64,000 nucleotides of DNA from Gordonia sp. UBA5067 (GTDB lineage: Bacteria > Actinomycetota > Actinomycetes > Mycobacteriales > Mycobacteriaceae): assembly GCF_002414845.1 (NCBI RefSeq), contig NZ_DIAX01000086.1, positions 8,787 through 72,786 of the forward strand. The letters run 5' to 3'. Positions 1 through 7,727 of this stretch are shown here, piece after piece. Numbering within the stretch: position 1 is the first letter of the stretch; the number at the start of each line of letters is the position of its first letter. A program made the position numbers and the translations under genes. Below the pieces are notes generated by a model, which saw nothing but the letters and a program-made list of their open reading frames with translations, did no database searches and had not been told where the DNA came from.

Positions 1-66
1 GCAAAGAAGACCCCGGCAAAGAAGTCGGCGGCAAGGAAGGCGCCCGCCAAGAGGGCGGCCAGCTAG
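1..66 (+). CDS. 3' end of a Lys/Ala-rich protein (partial)
   Basis: The first 21 codons read in frame 1 give a tail made almost only of Ala, Lys, Pro, Arg and Ser (ends KRAAS), closed by TAG at 64-66. Such PAKK-type tails occur on mycobacterial nucleoid proteins such as HupB and on other actinobacterial DNA- or membrane-associated proteins. The body lies outside the window, so the protein cannot be named. Confidence 0.6.
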   Translation, partial: AKKTPAKKSAARKAPAKRAAS

Positions 67-75
67 CCATATCGC

Positions 76-92
76 GACAACAGTCATTGTTA
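76..92. promoter_or_regulatory. operator-like site upstream of the monooxygenase
   Basis: GACAACAGTCATTGTTA contains the dyad AACA-N5-TGTT and matches the site at 4947-4963 in 13 of 17 positions, all differences being transitions. It lies just upstream of a -10-like TAGGAT at 100-105, about where the -35 would be, so a bound TetR protein would block transcription of the gene at 140. The role is inference. Confidence 0.4.
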
Positions 93-139
93 CATTGGTT
101 AGGATGGGAAAAACTCCCCTCCCAAGGAGGTACTTACAC

Positions 140-1624
140 ATGCCCGCCGCGAGAACCGACGACGTCCTCGACGTCCTCATTGTGGGAGCCGGTCTCTCTG
201 GCATCGACGCCGCATACCGGCTGACCGAGCGCAACCCCGCCTTGGCCTACACGGTTGTCGAGCAGCGTGACCGGCTCGGCGGCACCTGGGACCTGTTTCG
301 TTACCCGGGTGTGCGCAGCGACTCCGACATTTTCACGCTCAGCTTTCCGTGGTACCCGTGGAAGGGCACGCGCACCGTCGCCCTCGGCCATGAGATCCGG
401 GAGTATCTCGCCGACGCGGCCCAACATTTCGGGATCGACAAGCACATCGACTTCGGCGTCAAAGTCATCGCCGCCAACTTCGATACCTCGACCGACCGGT
501 GGACCGTGACCACCGAAGTCGACGGCGAGACCCGCGAATATGTCGCACGATTCCTCTACGTCTGCTCCGGCTACTACCGCTATGACCGCGGCTACGACCC
601 GGCTTTCCCGGGCATCGACCAGTTCGCCGGGCAGGTGGTGCATCCGCAGTTCTGGCCGCGAGACCTGGACTATCGAGGCAAGAAGGTCGTCGTCATCGGC
701 TCGGGCGCCACCGCTGTGACGCTGATTCCGTCCATGGCCGACGAGGTCGAGAAGATCACCATGCTGCAGCGTTCGCCGACCTACATGCTCGCGCTGCCGT
801 GGGACGATCCGATGACCAAGATCGCACTCAAGGTGCTTCCCGGCAAGGCCGCCCACCACCTCATTCGTGTGCGCAACGCCTTGGGTACCTATGCGTTCTA
901 CATGTACTGCCGCCGTTTCCCGAAGTTGTCGCGTCGGACCCTGCGGCGGATGGCCAAATGGCAGCTACCGAAGGACTACCCGGTGGATGTGCATTTCAAG
1001 CCACAGTATGAGCCGTGGGATCAGCGGCTCTGCGTGATTCCGGCCGGCGATCTATACACCGCAATACGCAGTGGGAAAGCCGACGTTGTCACCGACCAGA
1101 TCGAGACATTCACGCCGACGGGCCTCGACCTGAAGTCGGGCAAGCACCTCGATGCTGACATCGTCGTTACGGCCACCGGACTGGAACTCGTCGCGATGGG
1201 CGGCGCGACGGTATCGATCGACGGGGCGGAACAGAAGCCGGGCGACAAGTACGCCTACCGCGGCTACATGCTCAACGACGTCCCGAACATGGCGTGGGCC
1301 GTCGGCTACACCAATGCCTCATGGACGTTGCGCGTCGATCTGACCGCGCAGGCGGTGGCCAAGTTGATTGAGCACATGCGACGGGAAGATTACACACACG
1401 CCTATCCGAGTACGGGTGGAGCAGTCCTGCAGGATGCGCCGCTACTCGAGCTCGATTCTGGTTACGTCGCACGTGCTGAGGGCAATTTACCCAAGGCGGC
1501 GCGGACACAGCCGTGGGTCGTGCGGCATAACCTGGTGCTCGACGCGTACGACGCGCGCCGCTACGACATCACCGAATCGATGGTCTTCGGTACGGTCGAG
1601 GACCGGGAGGCCGCTGATGCCTGA
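140..1624 (+). CDS. flavin-dependent monooxygenase, Baeyer-Villiger type
   Basis: 494 residues. The N-terminus carries an FAD Rossmann motif (GAGLSG, about residues 16-21). A Baeyer-Villiger fingerprint of the form F-x-G-x3-H-x3-W-P follows (FAGQVVHPQFWP, about 162-173), then a second dinucleotide motif GSGATA near 190 for NADPH. Enzymes of this class insert oxygen into ketones to give esters or lactones, or hydroxylate substrates, in the cytoplasm. The ATG at 140 is chosen because AAGGAGG at 124-130 stands 9 nt before it; longer in-frame starts have no such site. The substrate cannot be read from sequence. It overlaps the next gene by 8 nt and so is probably co-translated with it. Confidence 0.85.
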   Translation: MPAARTDDVLDVLIVGAGLSGIDAAYRLTERNPALAYTVVEQRDRLGGTWDLFRYPGVRSDSDIFTLSFPWYPWKGTRTVALGHEIREYLADAAQHFGIDKHIDFGVKVIAANFDTSTDRWTVTTEVDGETREYVARFLYVCSGYYRYDRGYDPAFPGIDQFAGQVVHPQFWPRDLDYRGKKVVVIGSGATAVTLIPSMADEVEKITMLQRSPTYMLALPWDDPMTKIALKVLPGKAAHHLIRVRNALGTYAFYMYCRRFPKLSRRTLRRMAKWQLPKDYPVDVHFKPQYEPWDQRLCVIPAGDLYTAIRSGKADVVTDQIETFTPTGLDLKSGKHLDADIVVTATGLELVAMGGATVSIDGAEQKPGDKYAYRGYMLNDVPNMAWAVGYTNASWTLRVDLTAQAVAKLIEHMRREDYTHAYPSTGGAVLQDAPLLELDSGYVARAEGNLPKAARTQPWVVRHNLVLDAYDARRYDITESMVFGTVEDREAADA

Positions 1625-2084
1625 GAACGACGCTGCCGGGCAGATACTGGCCCGAGTCGACTCCGGGGAGATGAACTCGCGCGAAGCGCTGGATCAACTG
1701 TGGGCGCAACTGCCGACGGTCCGGATCGACGAGATTCTCGGCGCGTGGCGCGGCGGCGAACTGCCCACCGGCCACCCGATGGACGGTCAACTGGAACAGG
1801 TCGGCTGGCACGGCAAGACATTTCGATCGGCTCTCGACGTGCAGCCGTTGGTATGTCGGGGCGCCGACGGTGAGTTGTATTCGAACAAGGAGCTCGGCAA
1901 CGGTGAGGCCAGTCTGTGGCATGTCGAGTTCCGCGGTGAGGTCACCGCGTCGATGGTCTATGACGGGCAAGCGGTCATCGATCATTTCAAGCGCGTCGAC
2001 GATCAGACGCTCATGGGCATCATGAACGGCAAGTCCTCACTCGTGCGCGAGCACCACTTCTACTTCTACCTGGTGCGGGACTGA
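1617..2084 (+). CDS. DUF4334 / GXWXG domain protein
   Basis: 155 residues with the GXWXG motif (GAWRGG, about residues 42-47) followed by a DUF4334-like C-terminal half rich in aromatic residues (HHFYFYLV near the end). Proteins of this family are often encoded beside monooxygenases and acyl-CoA enzymes in actinobacteria; their biochemical role is not established. The ATG at 1617 follows GGGAGG at 1605-1610 and overlaps the stop of the monooxygenase by 8 nt, which argues for a shared transcript and a related job. No signal peptide or membrane segment is visible. Confidence 0.8.
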   Translation: MPENDAAGQILARVDSGEMNSREALDQLWAQLPTVRIDEILGAWRGGELPTGHPMDGQLEQVGWHGKTFRSALDVQPLVCRGADGELYSNKELGNGEASLWHVEFRGEVTASMVYDGQAVIDHFKRVDDQTLMGIMNGKSSLVREHHFYFYLVRD

Positions 2085-2130
2085 GATCGTGGCACGTATT
2101 CCCAGTACTCATCGGCGATAGGCGGCGAGC

Positions 2131-3423
2131 GTGGACCAGGGTTGGGGCCGGGAGCGGCAGAACGCCATCTACCGGGCGGGTATTGCCGATGCGCGTCCCA
2201 CGGTCCCCACTGACTTCGGCGAGCTCGAGCGGCGGGCGCGGCAGGCCATGTCCCCCAAGGCGTGGGCCTACATCGCGGGTGGGGCCGGCGAAGGCGCGAC
2301 GATGCGCGCTAACCGTCGGGCCCTCGATCGGTGGGCGATCGTGCCCCGGGTGTTGCGCGATACCTCGCAGCGATCGCTGAGCATCGAACTGTTCGGCCAG
2401 ACCCTTCCGGCACCACTGCTGCTGTCACCAGTCGGGGCGGGTGGGCTCGTCGCGCGCAACGCCGACATCGCGATCGGCAAGGCTGCGGCGTCGCTCGGAT
2501 TGCCCTACATTCTGTCCAACCAGGGCAGTTCGGCGATGGAGGACGTCACCACCGCGATGGATACCGTCGCCGCGGGTGCGCCGCGCTGGTTTCAGCTGTA
2601 CTGGTCGGTCGACGAAGGCCTCGTCGACAGCTTCCTGCGTCGCGCCGAGGCCACCGGGGCGTCGGCGGTCGCGGTGACCCTCGACACGACGATGCTGGGG
2701 TGGCGCCCGCAGGACCTCAACCTCGGCTCGTTGCCGTTCGCCCAAGGCGAGGGCATAGCGCAGTACACCGGCGATCCGCGGTTCCGGGCCATCGTCGACG
2801 AGAAGGTGGCTAACCCGGACCCCGAGGCCGAATCGCCGAAGCCGTCGCTGGGCGCGATCAAGACGCTGGTCTCGATCGCCCGCAACGCGCCGGGAGCCTG
2901 GTGGCGCAACCTCGTCGACAAGCATCCGAGGGCCGCGGTTGAGACGTTCCTGGAGATCTATTCACGGCCCAGTCTGTCGTGGACCGATATTGCGGGGTTG
3001 CGCGCGCGGACGTCGCTACCCATTGTGCTGAAGGGGATTCTGCACCCCGACGACGCGCGGCAGGCGGTCGGACTCGGGGTTGACGGAATCATCGTGTCCA
3101 ACCACGGCGGGCGCCAGGTCGACGGGTCGATCGGGTCGATCGACGCCCTCGTCGACGTCGTGGATGCGGTGGGCGGTCAAACAAAGATTCTGGTCGATTC
3201 GGGCATCCGCACCGGTGCCGACGTGTTCAAGGCGCTGGCCCTCGGTGCCGACGCCGCGTGCATCGGCCGGCCGCACATGTACGGGTTGGCGCTCAGGGGG
3301 CAGGCGGGAGTGGCCGAGGTCATGGCGAACATCACCGCCGAATTGGACCTGACGATGGGGTTGTCGGGGCACACCGACGTCGCGTCGCTGGACCGAGGTG
3401 CGCTGAGCAAGCTCGACTACTAG
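2131..3423 (+). CDS. lactate 2-monooxygenase-like FMN alpha-hydroxyacid oxidase
   Basis: 430 residues of the FMN-dependent alpha-hydroxyacid dehydrogenase fold, a TIM barrel. The N-terminal stretch ending in RQNAIYRAGI resembles lactate 2-monooxygenases of mycobacteria. The active-site motif SNHGGRQVDG lies near residue 325, and the FMN-binding segments SPVGAGGL and DSGIRTGADV are present. Family members oxidise L-lactate or longer 2-hydroxyacids, either releasing H2O2 or decarboxylating to the shorter acid; which applies here is unclear. The start is GTG after GGCGGCGAG. It lies 46 bp after the DUF4334 gene in the same direction and may share its transcript. Confidence 0.85.
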   Translation: MDQGWGRERQNAIYRAGIADARPTVPTDFGELERRARQAMSPKAWAYIAGGAGEGATMRANRRALDRWAIVPRVLRDTSQRSLSIELFGQTLPAPLLLSPVGAGGLVARNADIAIGKAAASLGLPYILSNQGSSAMEDVTTAMDTVAAGAPRWFQLYWSVDEGLVDSFLRRAEATGASAVAVTLDTTMLGWRPQDLNLGSLPFAQGEGIAQYTGDPRFRAIVDEKVANPDPEAESPKPSLGAIKTLVSIARNAPGAWWRNLVDKHPRAAVETFLEIYSRPSLSWTDIAGLRARTSLPIVLKGILHPDDARQAVGLGVDGIIVSNHGGRQVDGSIGSIDALVDVVDAVGGQTKILVDSGIRTGADVFKALALGADAACIGRPHMYGLALRGQAGVAEVMANITAELDLTMGLSGHTDVASLDRGALSKLDY

Positions 3424-3432
3424 CCAGCAGAA

Positions 3433-3454
3433 TTCGAGTAGTCGACTACTCGAA
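3433..3454. terminator. 22-bp perfect palindrome after the flavoenzyme gene
   Basis: TTCGAGTAGTC is followed directly by its exact reverse complement, 10 bp after the stop codon at 3423. There is no U-run, as usual in high-GC actinobacteria. It could terminate the upstream operon or be an operator for the secreted-protein gene at 3488. Confidence 0.45.
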
Positions 3455-3487
3455 CGATCGCGAACCGGGCACAGGATGATCGAGTGT

Positions 3488-3997
3488 ATGAAAATAACAA
3501 CCACGAAGTCGACGACTCGGATTTGCGTACTCGCGACCACGCTGGCAGTGGCCGCCACGGTCTCCATCGGAGCGGGGTCCGCAAGTGCGACGACGTGCTC
3601 GCAATGGGCGTTTACCGGTAAGACCAACTTGAACCAAGAGAATGGCTGGTACACCGGGTTCACGGCGAACGGTACCAAGGTTTCCGCGCCCGCGGTTGCA
3701 TCGGCTTACCACAACAGGGTGTCCTGGATCCCGTTCTCCAGCATGCTTGGCGACTCGATCAACCAGAGCTTTGGCGATGCCACCTATGAAGCGGCACGGA
3801 TGCATGGGACTGCGACCGGAGGAATTGTCGGCAAGAAGTTCCAGATGACCGTGAAATGGTCTAACGGTCCGGTTGGCATCTACCGAGGCGCAGTCCAGTC
3901 TGACGGATACGCCAAGGGGACGACTTATGACGCCAAAGCCGCCAACGTCCCTACCGATTGGCAAGTCGATAAGCCACTCCGCTGCGTGAAGGCGTAG
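3488..3997 (+). CDS. small secreted protein, unknown function
   Basis: 169 residues. A basic N-terminus (MKITTTKSTTR) precedes a hydrophobic core and a likely signal-peptidase site after ASA near residue 34, so the mature protein begins TTCSQW and is exported. Two Cys, one near the mature N-terminus and one four residues from the end (RCVKA), could form a disulfide. The pattern of W, G and N residues resembles small secreted proteins of mycobacteria, but no named family is recognised. An upstream in-frame ATG at 3476 exists; 3488 is preferred because AGGA at 3473-3476 is better spaced and the signal peptide then has normal length. The A/T content is higher than in the neighbours. Confidence 0.7.
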   Translation: MKITTTKSTTRICVLATTLAVAATVSIGAGSASATTCSQWAFTGKTNLNQENGWYTGFTANGTKVSAPAVASAYHNRVSWIPFSSMLGDSINQSFGDATYEAARMHGTATGGIVGKKFQMTVKWSNGPVGIYRGAVQSDGYAKGTTYDAKAANVPTDWQVDKPLRCVKA

Positions 3998-4028
3998 CCC
4001 AGCCTGGTACGCCGCGACTACTGGGTTA
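3995..4028. terminator. weak hairpin between convergent genes
   Basis: TAGCCCAG and CTGGGTTA pair in 7 of 8 positions across an 18-nt loop, starting at the stop codon of the secreted-protein gene and overlapping the end of the mpaB-family gene. It is possibly a two-way terminator. Confidence 0.3.
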
Positions 4029-4892
4029 GATCAGTGGTCGGCCAGTGCGTCGGCGCCACCGGGTCTCTTCGAGGAGCAGGCGGAATGGCAGCACTTGAAT
4101 CGAGTTGGGTGTCACCCGGCTGGTCAGCCGGATGGCCTTGTTGTTCGCTTGGAAGAGCCGCTGCTGGCCACGGGATGGGTACCAGTTCATCTTGTCCCGA
4201 AACTCCGGGGGCAGATAGCCAAGCGTGAGCGCTTCGCTGAACCAACTAAAGACGCGGCCGACTCGTGGTCCAAGTAGGCGGAGCTGGGTCAGCTTCATGA
4301 GGTAGTCGCGGACTTCGGGGTCGATCTCGATTCCCTCGACTGTTTCATCCCAATACCGCTGGAAATCGGCGCGGGTCGCCGGCCACATCTCCCGTGGAAC
4401 CTGCAGCGTCGTACCCATCACCGCACCCTGCTGGTAAGCCTCTTCGGTCACTTCCCCCGGCTTGCCGTAGAGGAGTGCGACATCCTCCCAGCCCTTGTAC
4501 AGGCACGCCGCGACCCACAGCTGAAGCTTGGGGTCCATGGCGTTGTACTTGATCGGGGAGTCGGCGGTTGAGTGAACCTGCCGGTGGGCCGAGTTCACGG
4601 CCTCGCGGTAGGCCTTACGGTCTTCGGCGTTGCCCAGTGCGGCCACCGAAAGGTAGCTCAACGTCGTTCGCGTGCGTTTCACCGGATGCTTCAGCAGGTT
4701 GCCGGATTCGACCTTGCTCTCCACCACCCCGCGACCCACCGGGGCGTTGGCGAGCTGCATGATGACGTTGGTCACGCCGGCCAGTAGTGCGGCACTGTGG
4801 ATCTTGATGTCCGGCGAGGTCAGGGCATCCATGTCCTCGCGCGACATGCGTGCCGGACGCTGCTCCGGGGGGACGTAAGACTTCATGGCCAT
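4026..4892 (-). CDS. MpaB-family (DUF2236) oxygenase-like protein
   Basis: 288 residues of the DUF2236/MpaB family, which includes haem proteins related to latex-clearing protein and fungal MpaB. Visible family marks are the R-x2-H-x3-H-like segment NSAHRQVHS near residue 108 and the helix PKLQLWVAACLYKG near 128. Family members are haem-dependent oxygenases acting on isoprenoid chains or unknown lipids; the substrate here is unknown. An in-frame GTG two codons upstream (4898) sits on the Shine-Dalgarno itself, so the ATG at 4892, 5 nt after GAGGAG, is the better start. It is divergent from a TetR gene with an operator-like palindrome between them. Confidence 0.8.
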   Translation of the reverse strand: MAMKSYVPPEQRPARMSREDMDALTSPDIKIHSAALLAGVTNVIMQLANAPVGRGVVESKVESGNLLKHPVKRTRTTLSYLSVAALGNAEDRKAYREAVNSAHRQVHSTADSPIKYNAMDPKLQLWVAACLYKGWEDVALLYGKPGEVTEEAYQQGAVMGTTLQVPREMWPATRADFQRYWDETVEGIEIDPEVRDYLMKLTQLRLLGPRVGRVFSWFSEALTLGYLPPEFRDKMNWYPSRGQQRLFQANNKAIRLTSRVTPNSIQVLPFRLLLEETRWRRRTGRPLI

Positions 4893-4945
4893 GCTCACTC
4901 CTCGGTTGTACTCATGATTGTGTCATCGGCTGGCGAGCCGCAGTG

Positions 4946-4963
4946 TGACAACGGTCGTTATCA
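4946..4963. promoter_or_regulatory. TetR operator-like palindrome
   Basis: TGACAACG-GT-CGTTATCA is an 18-bp dyad with 7 of 8 half-site positions symmetric, centred in the 127-bp divergent gap between mpaB and the first tetR. Similar sequences lie at 76-92 and 38517-38532. This is the expected place for an autoregulated TetR to bind and repress both genes. Confidence 0.55.
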
Positions 4964-5019
4964 GTTCAATTCAACGCGCTCGGCCCGGCGGTGTCAACGT
5001 CGATGTCACAATGGGGTGC

Positions 5020-5628
5020 ATGCCTGCTCAATCGATGACTGCGCTGCGCACCTATGCCGGCGAGCACGGCGACGAACGTGTCGCACGGCGACGCGAACAG
5101 CTCCTGGACGCTGCGCTGGAATCCCTGGGGTCCAGTGCGGGCGGCTCGATCAGTGTGCGCGGCGTGTGCCGCGAGGCGCGCCTGACCGCGCGCTATTTCT
5201 ACGAGAGCTTCGTATCGGTCGACGATCTTGTGGCCGCAACCTACGACCGGGTCATCGACGAGATCATGCGCAGTGCGAGCACGGCCTTTTCTCGGCGGGC
5301 CAGCATTCATGCCAGGGTGCGCGGAGCCGTCGCCGCCATCGTCGACGTGATCGACGGCGACCGCCGAAAGGGGCGCCTGTTGTTCACGCCGACGCTCGTC
5401 TCCGCGACGCTGGCCGCCCGTCGTCTCGCCGCGACCGAGAACCTCGCCGCACTGACCGCCCAGTCCACCGCCGGGGTACACCATCCCGCATCATCCGAGG
5501 ATGTCGCGGCGGCCTACTACCGCGTCGGGGGACTGGGGAACCTCTTGGCCGCGTGGCTCGATGATCGGGTGCCGATGGCGCGCGAGGAACTGATCGGCTC
5601 CTGCACCGCGTTGCTGATCGGTGAGTAG
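5020..5628 (+). CDS. TetR-family repressor (likely regulator of the divergent mpaB)
   Basis: 202 residues. A helix-turn-helix lies at about residues 22-66 (RREQLLDAAL ... VCREARLTARYFYESF), followed by an all-helical ligand domain. The ATG at 5020 is chosen because GGGG at 5013-5016 precedes it and the HTH then starts at a usual distance; the longer reading frame runs back through the operator. Divergent placement from mpaB across an 18-bp palindrome suggests autoregulation and control of mpaB. It overlaps the next tetR by 8 nt. The ligand is unknown; a lipid or acyl-CoA is a guess from the neighbours. Confidence 0.85.
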   Translation: MPAQSMTALRTYAGEHGDERVARRREQLLDAALESLGSSAGGSISVRGVCREARLTARYFYESFVSVDDLVAATYDRVIDEIMRSASTAFSRRASIHARVRGAVAAIVDVIDGDRRKGRLLFTPTLVSATLAARRLAATENLAALTAQSTAGVHHPASSEDVAAAYYRVGGLGNLLAAWLDDRVPMAREELIGSCTALLIGE

Positions 5629-6232
5629 CACGGTCAGTGGCGGGTGGCGGATCTACGGACCGCGGACACTGCCCGCACCACTGGAGGCCGCGCTGCTGGC
5701 GTTCGCCGAGCACGGCTATCACGGCACGTCGGTCCGCGAAATCGCAGCTCGGGCGAAGCTGTCGGTCCCCGGGCTCTATCATCACTACCCGTCGAAACAG
5801 TCACTGCTGCAGGGACTACTCGAGCTCACCATGCTTGATCTGGTGGCGCGCTGTGAGCAGGCCGTCGCCGAGGCCGGCGCCAAACCGGTCGCCCAATTCG
5901 ATGCCGTTGTCGAGTCGCTGTTGCGCTTCCACATGTTTCGTCAGGAGCAGGCGTTCATTGGCTCCACCGAGATTCGCAGCATCGATGACGGCTACCGCGA
6001 CACCTATGTCGGTTTGCGCGATCGCCAGCAGCGGATTGTCGACGACATCATTGCCGCCGGGGTGGCCGGCGGCGACTTCACGACGACCGCGGCCAAGGGG
6101 GCGGGGCGCGCGATCACGACAATGTGTGTCGGAGTGTCCACCTGGTACCGCGTCGACGGTGCGATGAGCCCCGACGAGTTGATCGCCGAGAATCTCGGCT
6201 TTGCTCGCGCGATCGTCGGGCTGACCGCGTAG
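5621..6232 (+). CDS. TetR-family repressor
   Basis: 203 residues with a textbook TetR N-terminal HTH (FAEHGYHGTSVREIAARAKL then SVPGLYHHYPSK, about residues 27-58). The C-terminal domain resembles the KstR2-like group of acyl-CoA-sensing regulators in mycolic-acid bacteria (inference). The GTG start at 5621 overlaps the stop of the upstream tetR by 8 nt, so the two are translated from one message and may act as a pair. The stop codon abuts a structured repeat element at 6233. Confidence 0.85.
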   Translation: MSSTVSGGWRIYGPRTLPAPLEAALLAFAEHGYHGTSVREIAARAKLSVPGLYHHYPSKQSLLQGLLELTMLDLVARCEQAVAEAGAKPVAQFDAVVESLLRFHMFRQEQAFIGSTEIRSIDDGYRDTYVGLRDRQQRIVDDIIAAGVAGGDFTTTAAKGAGRAITTMCVGVSTWYRVDGAMSPDELIAENLGFARAIVGLTA

Positions 6233-6309
6233 CTGCTGAGAACCGCACCAGGACGACTGGTCGAGGTGATAATCACGTTCGTGGTTCGCCAGGGGGAGGT
6301 TTTCAGCAG
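6233..6309. repeat. dispersed inverted-repeat element, copy A
   Basis: A 77-bp element with 12-bp end arms: CTGCTGAGAACC at 6233-6244 pairs with GGTTTTCAGCAG at 6298-6309 (11 of 12, the odd pair being a G-U wobble in RNA). Inside are AACCGCAC, a small ACCAG/CTGGT stem and the palindrome GTGATAATCAC at 6267-6277. It aligns without gaps to copies at 22037 and 38374. It begins right after the stop codon of the second tetR and precedes the trpB2-type gene. Confidence 0.75.
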
Positions 6310-6342
6310 TGGCCGACCGGTCTCGGCGCTAGGGTGACCAGC

Positions 6343-7635
6343 ATGACTGCCACTCCCGCGAACGACGCTGTGTACGTCGACGTCCCGACGCATTGGTACA
6401 ACCTCGCCGCCGAGCTCGCCGAGCCCATCCCGCCGCATCTGCACCCGGGAACCAAGGAGCCGGTCGGGCCCGACGACCTCGCCGCCCTGTTCCCGATGGG
6501 GCTGATCATGCAGGAGGTGGCCAGCGAGCCGTACATCGAGATCCCCGAGCCGGTTCGGGAGATCTACCAGATGTGGCGGCCGTCGCCGCTGTTGCGGGCA
6601 CGCAGATTCGAGGAGGCGCTGAACACCAAAGCGCGCATCTACGTCAAGTACGAGGGCGTTAGCCCCGTCGGCAGTCACAAGACGAATTCGGCGGTTGCGC
6701 AGGCGTATTACAACTACGTCGACGGTGTCACCAAGCTGACCACCGAGACGGGAGCGGGCCAGTGGGGCAGCGCGCTCGCCTTCGCGGGCGCCCAGTTCGG
6801 CATCGACGTAGAGGTATGGCAGGTGCGGGCCTCCTACGACTCAAAGCCCTACCGCGGCTACCTCATGCGCACCTACGGCGCGACTGTGCACCCGAGTCCA
6901 TCGGACCTCACCGAGTCGGGCCGGGCGATGCTGGCGAAGGACCCCACCACGACGGGGAGTCTGGGAATGGCGGTCAGCGAGGCTGTCGAGGTCGCCGCGA
7001 AGGACCCCTCGACGCGGTATGCCCTGGGCAGCGTGCTCAACCATGTGGTGCTGCATCAGAGTGTGATCGGGCAGGAGGCCGTCGAACAATTGGCCCTCGT
7101 CGAACCGGATGGGGCCGATGTGATCTTCGGCTGCGCGGGGGGCGGGTCGAATCTCGGTGGATTGGCCTTCCCGTTTATCCGCGAGTTGATCCATGGACGG
7201 TCCAACCCGCGCATCGTCGCGGCCGAGCCGGCGGCCTGTCCGTCGATCACCCAAGGCGAGTATCGCTACGACCACGGCGACGTCGCAGGTCTCACGCCGC
7301 TACTGAAGATGCACACGCTGGGCATGGATTTCGTACCCGACCCCATTCATGCCGGCGGTCTGCGCTATCACGGAATGGCGCCGGCGCTGAGCCACACCGT
7401 CGAGCTGGGGCTCGTCGAGGGGGTGGCGATCAGCCAGCACGACGCATTCGCCGCGGGCGTGCAGTTCGCGCGGACTCAGGGGATCGTGCCCGCACCCGAG
7501 TCGACGCATGCGATCGCGGCCTGCGCGGCTCATGTCGCCGACAGCGACAAAGAGGAAGTCGTGGTGATCGGGCTATCCGGGCATGGTCAGCTCGACCTGC
7601 CCGCCTACGCGGAGTTCCTCGACGGCAAGTTCTGA
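6343..7635 (+). CDS. trpB2: TrpB2-type tryptophan synthase beta subunit
   Basis: 430 residues. The PLP lysine is K113 in GSHKTNSA, and other marks are ETGAGQWG, the phosphate loop CAGGGSNLGG and a C-terminal GLSGHG. The long N-terminus (HWYNLAAELAEPIPPHLHP) is typical of the TrpB2 group, not of TrpB1 that pairs tightly with TrpA. It joins indole (or a related nucleophile) to serine to make tryptophan. No trpA, trpC or other trp gene is nearby, so it probably acts alone, salvaging indole or serving another beta-replacement. The ATG at 6343 is preferred over the GTG at 6334, which sits on the AGGG ribosome site. Confidence 0.9.
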   Translation: MTATPANDAVYVDVPTHWYNLAAELAEPIPPHLHPGTKEPVGPDDLAALFPMGLIMQEVASEPYIEIPEPVREIYQMWRPSPLLRARRFEEALNTKARIYVKYEGVSPVGSHKTNSAVAQAYYNYVDGVTKLTTETGAGQWGSALAFAGAQFGIDVEVWQVRASYDSKPYRGYLMRTYGATVHPSPSDLTESGRAMLAKDPTTTGSLGMAVSEAVEVAAKDPSTRYALGSVLNHVVLHQSVIGQEAVEQLALVEPDGADVIFGCAGGGSNLGGLAFPFIRELIHGRSNPRIVAAEPAACPSITQGEYRYDHGDVAGLTPLLKMHTLGMDFVPDPIHAGGLRYHGMAPALSHTVELGLVEGVAISQHDAFAAGVQFARTQGIVPAPESTHAIAACAAHVADSDKEEVVVIGLSGHGQLDLPAYAEFLDGKF

Positions 7636-7643
7636 CGGCCCTA

Positions 7644-7683
7644 GCTCCGCCGACTGGGCCCGAGCTTCGCCGACTGGGCCCGG
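7644..7683. repeat. two 20-bp tandem units after the trpB2 stop
   Basis: Two adjacent 20-bp units of the form GCTYCGCCGACTGGGCCCGR lie directly after the stop of the trpB2-type gene. The core CGACTGGGCCC resembles units after the genes ending at 10110 and 17321. Confidence 0.6.
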
Positions 7684-7727
7684 CGACGGCAGCGCGTGCT
7701 TAGCTGAAGCCCGGCGGAAGGGATGGC

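Noticed and set aside
4991..5013. A second TetR-type dyad near the tetR start
   Set aside because: GTGTCAACGTCGATGTCACA has only partial symmetry and does not align in register with the 4946 site.
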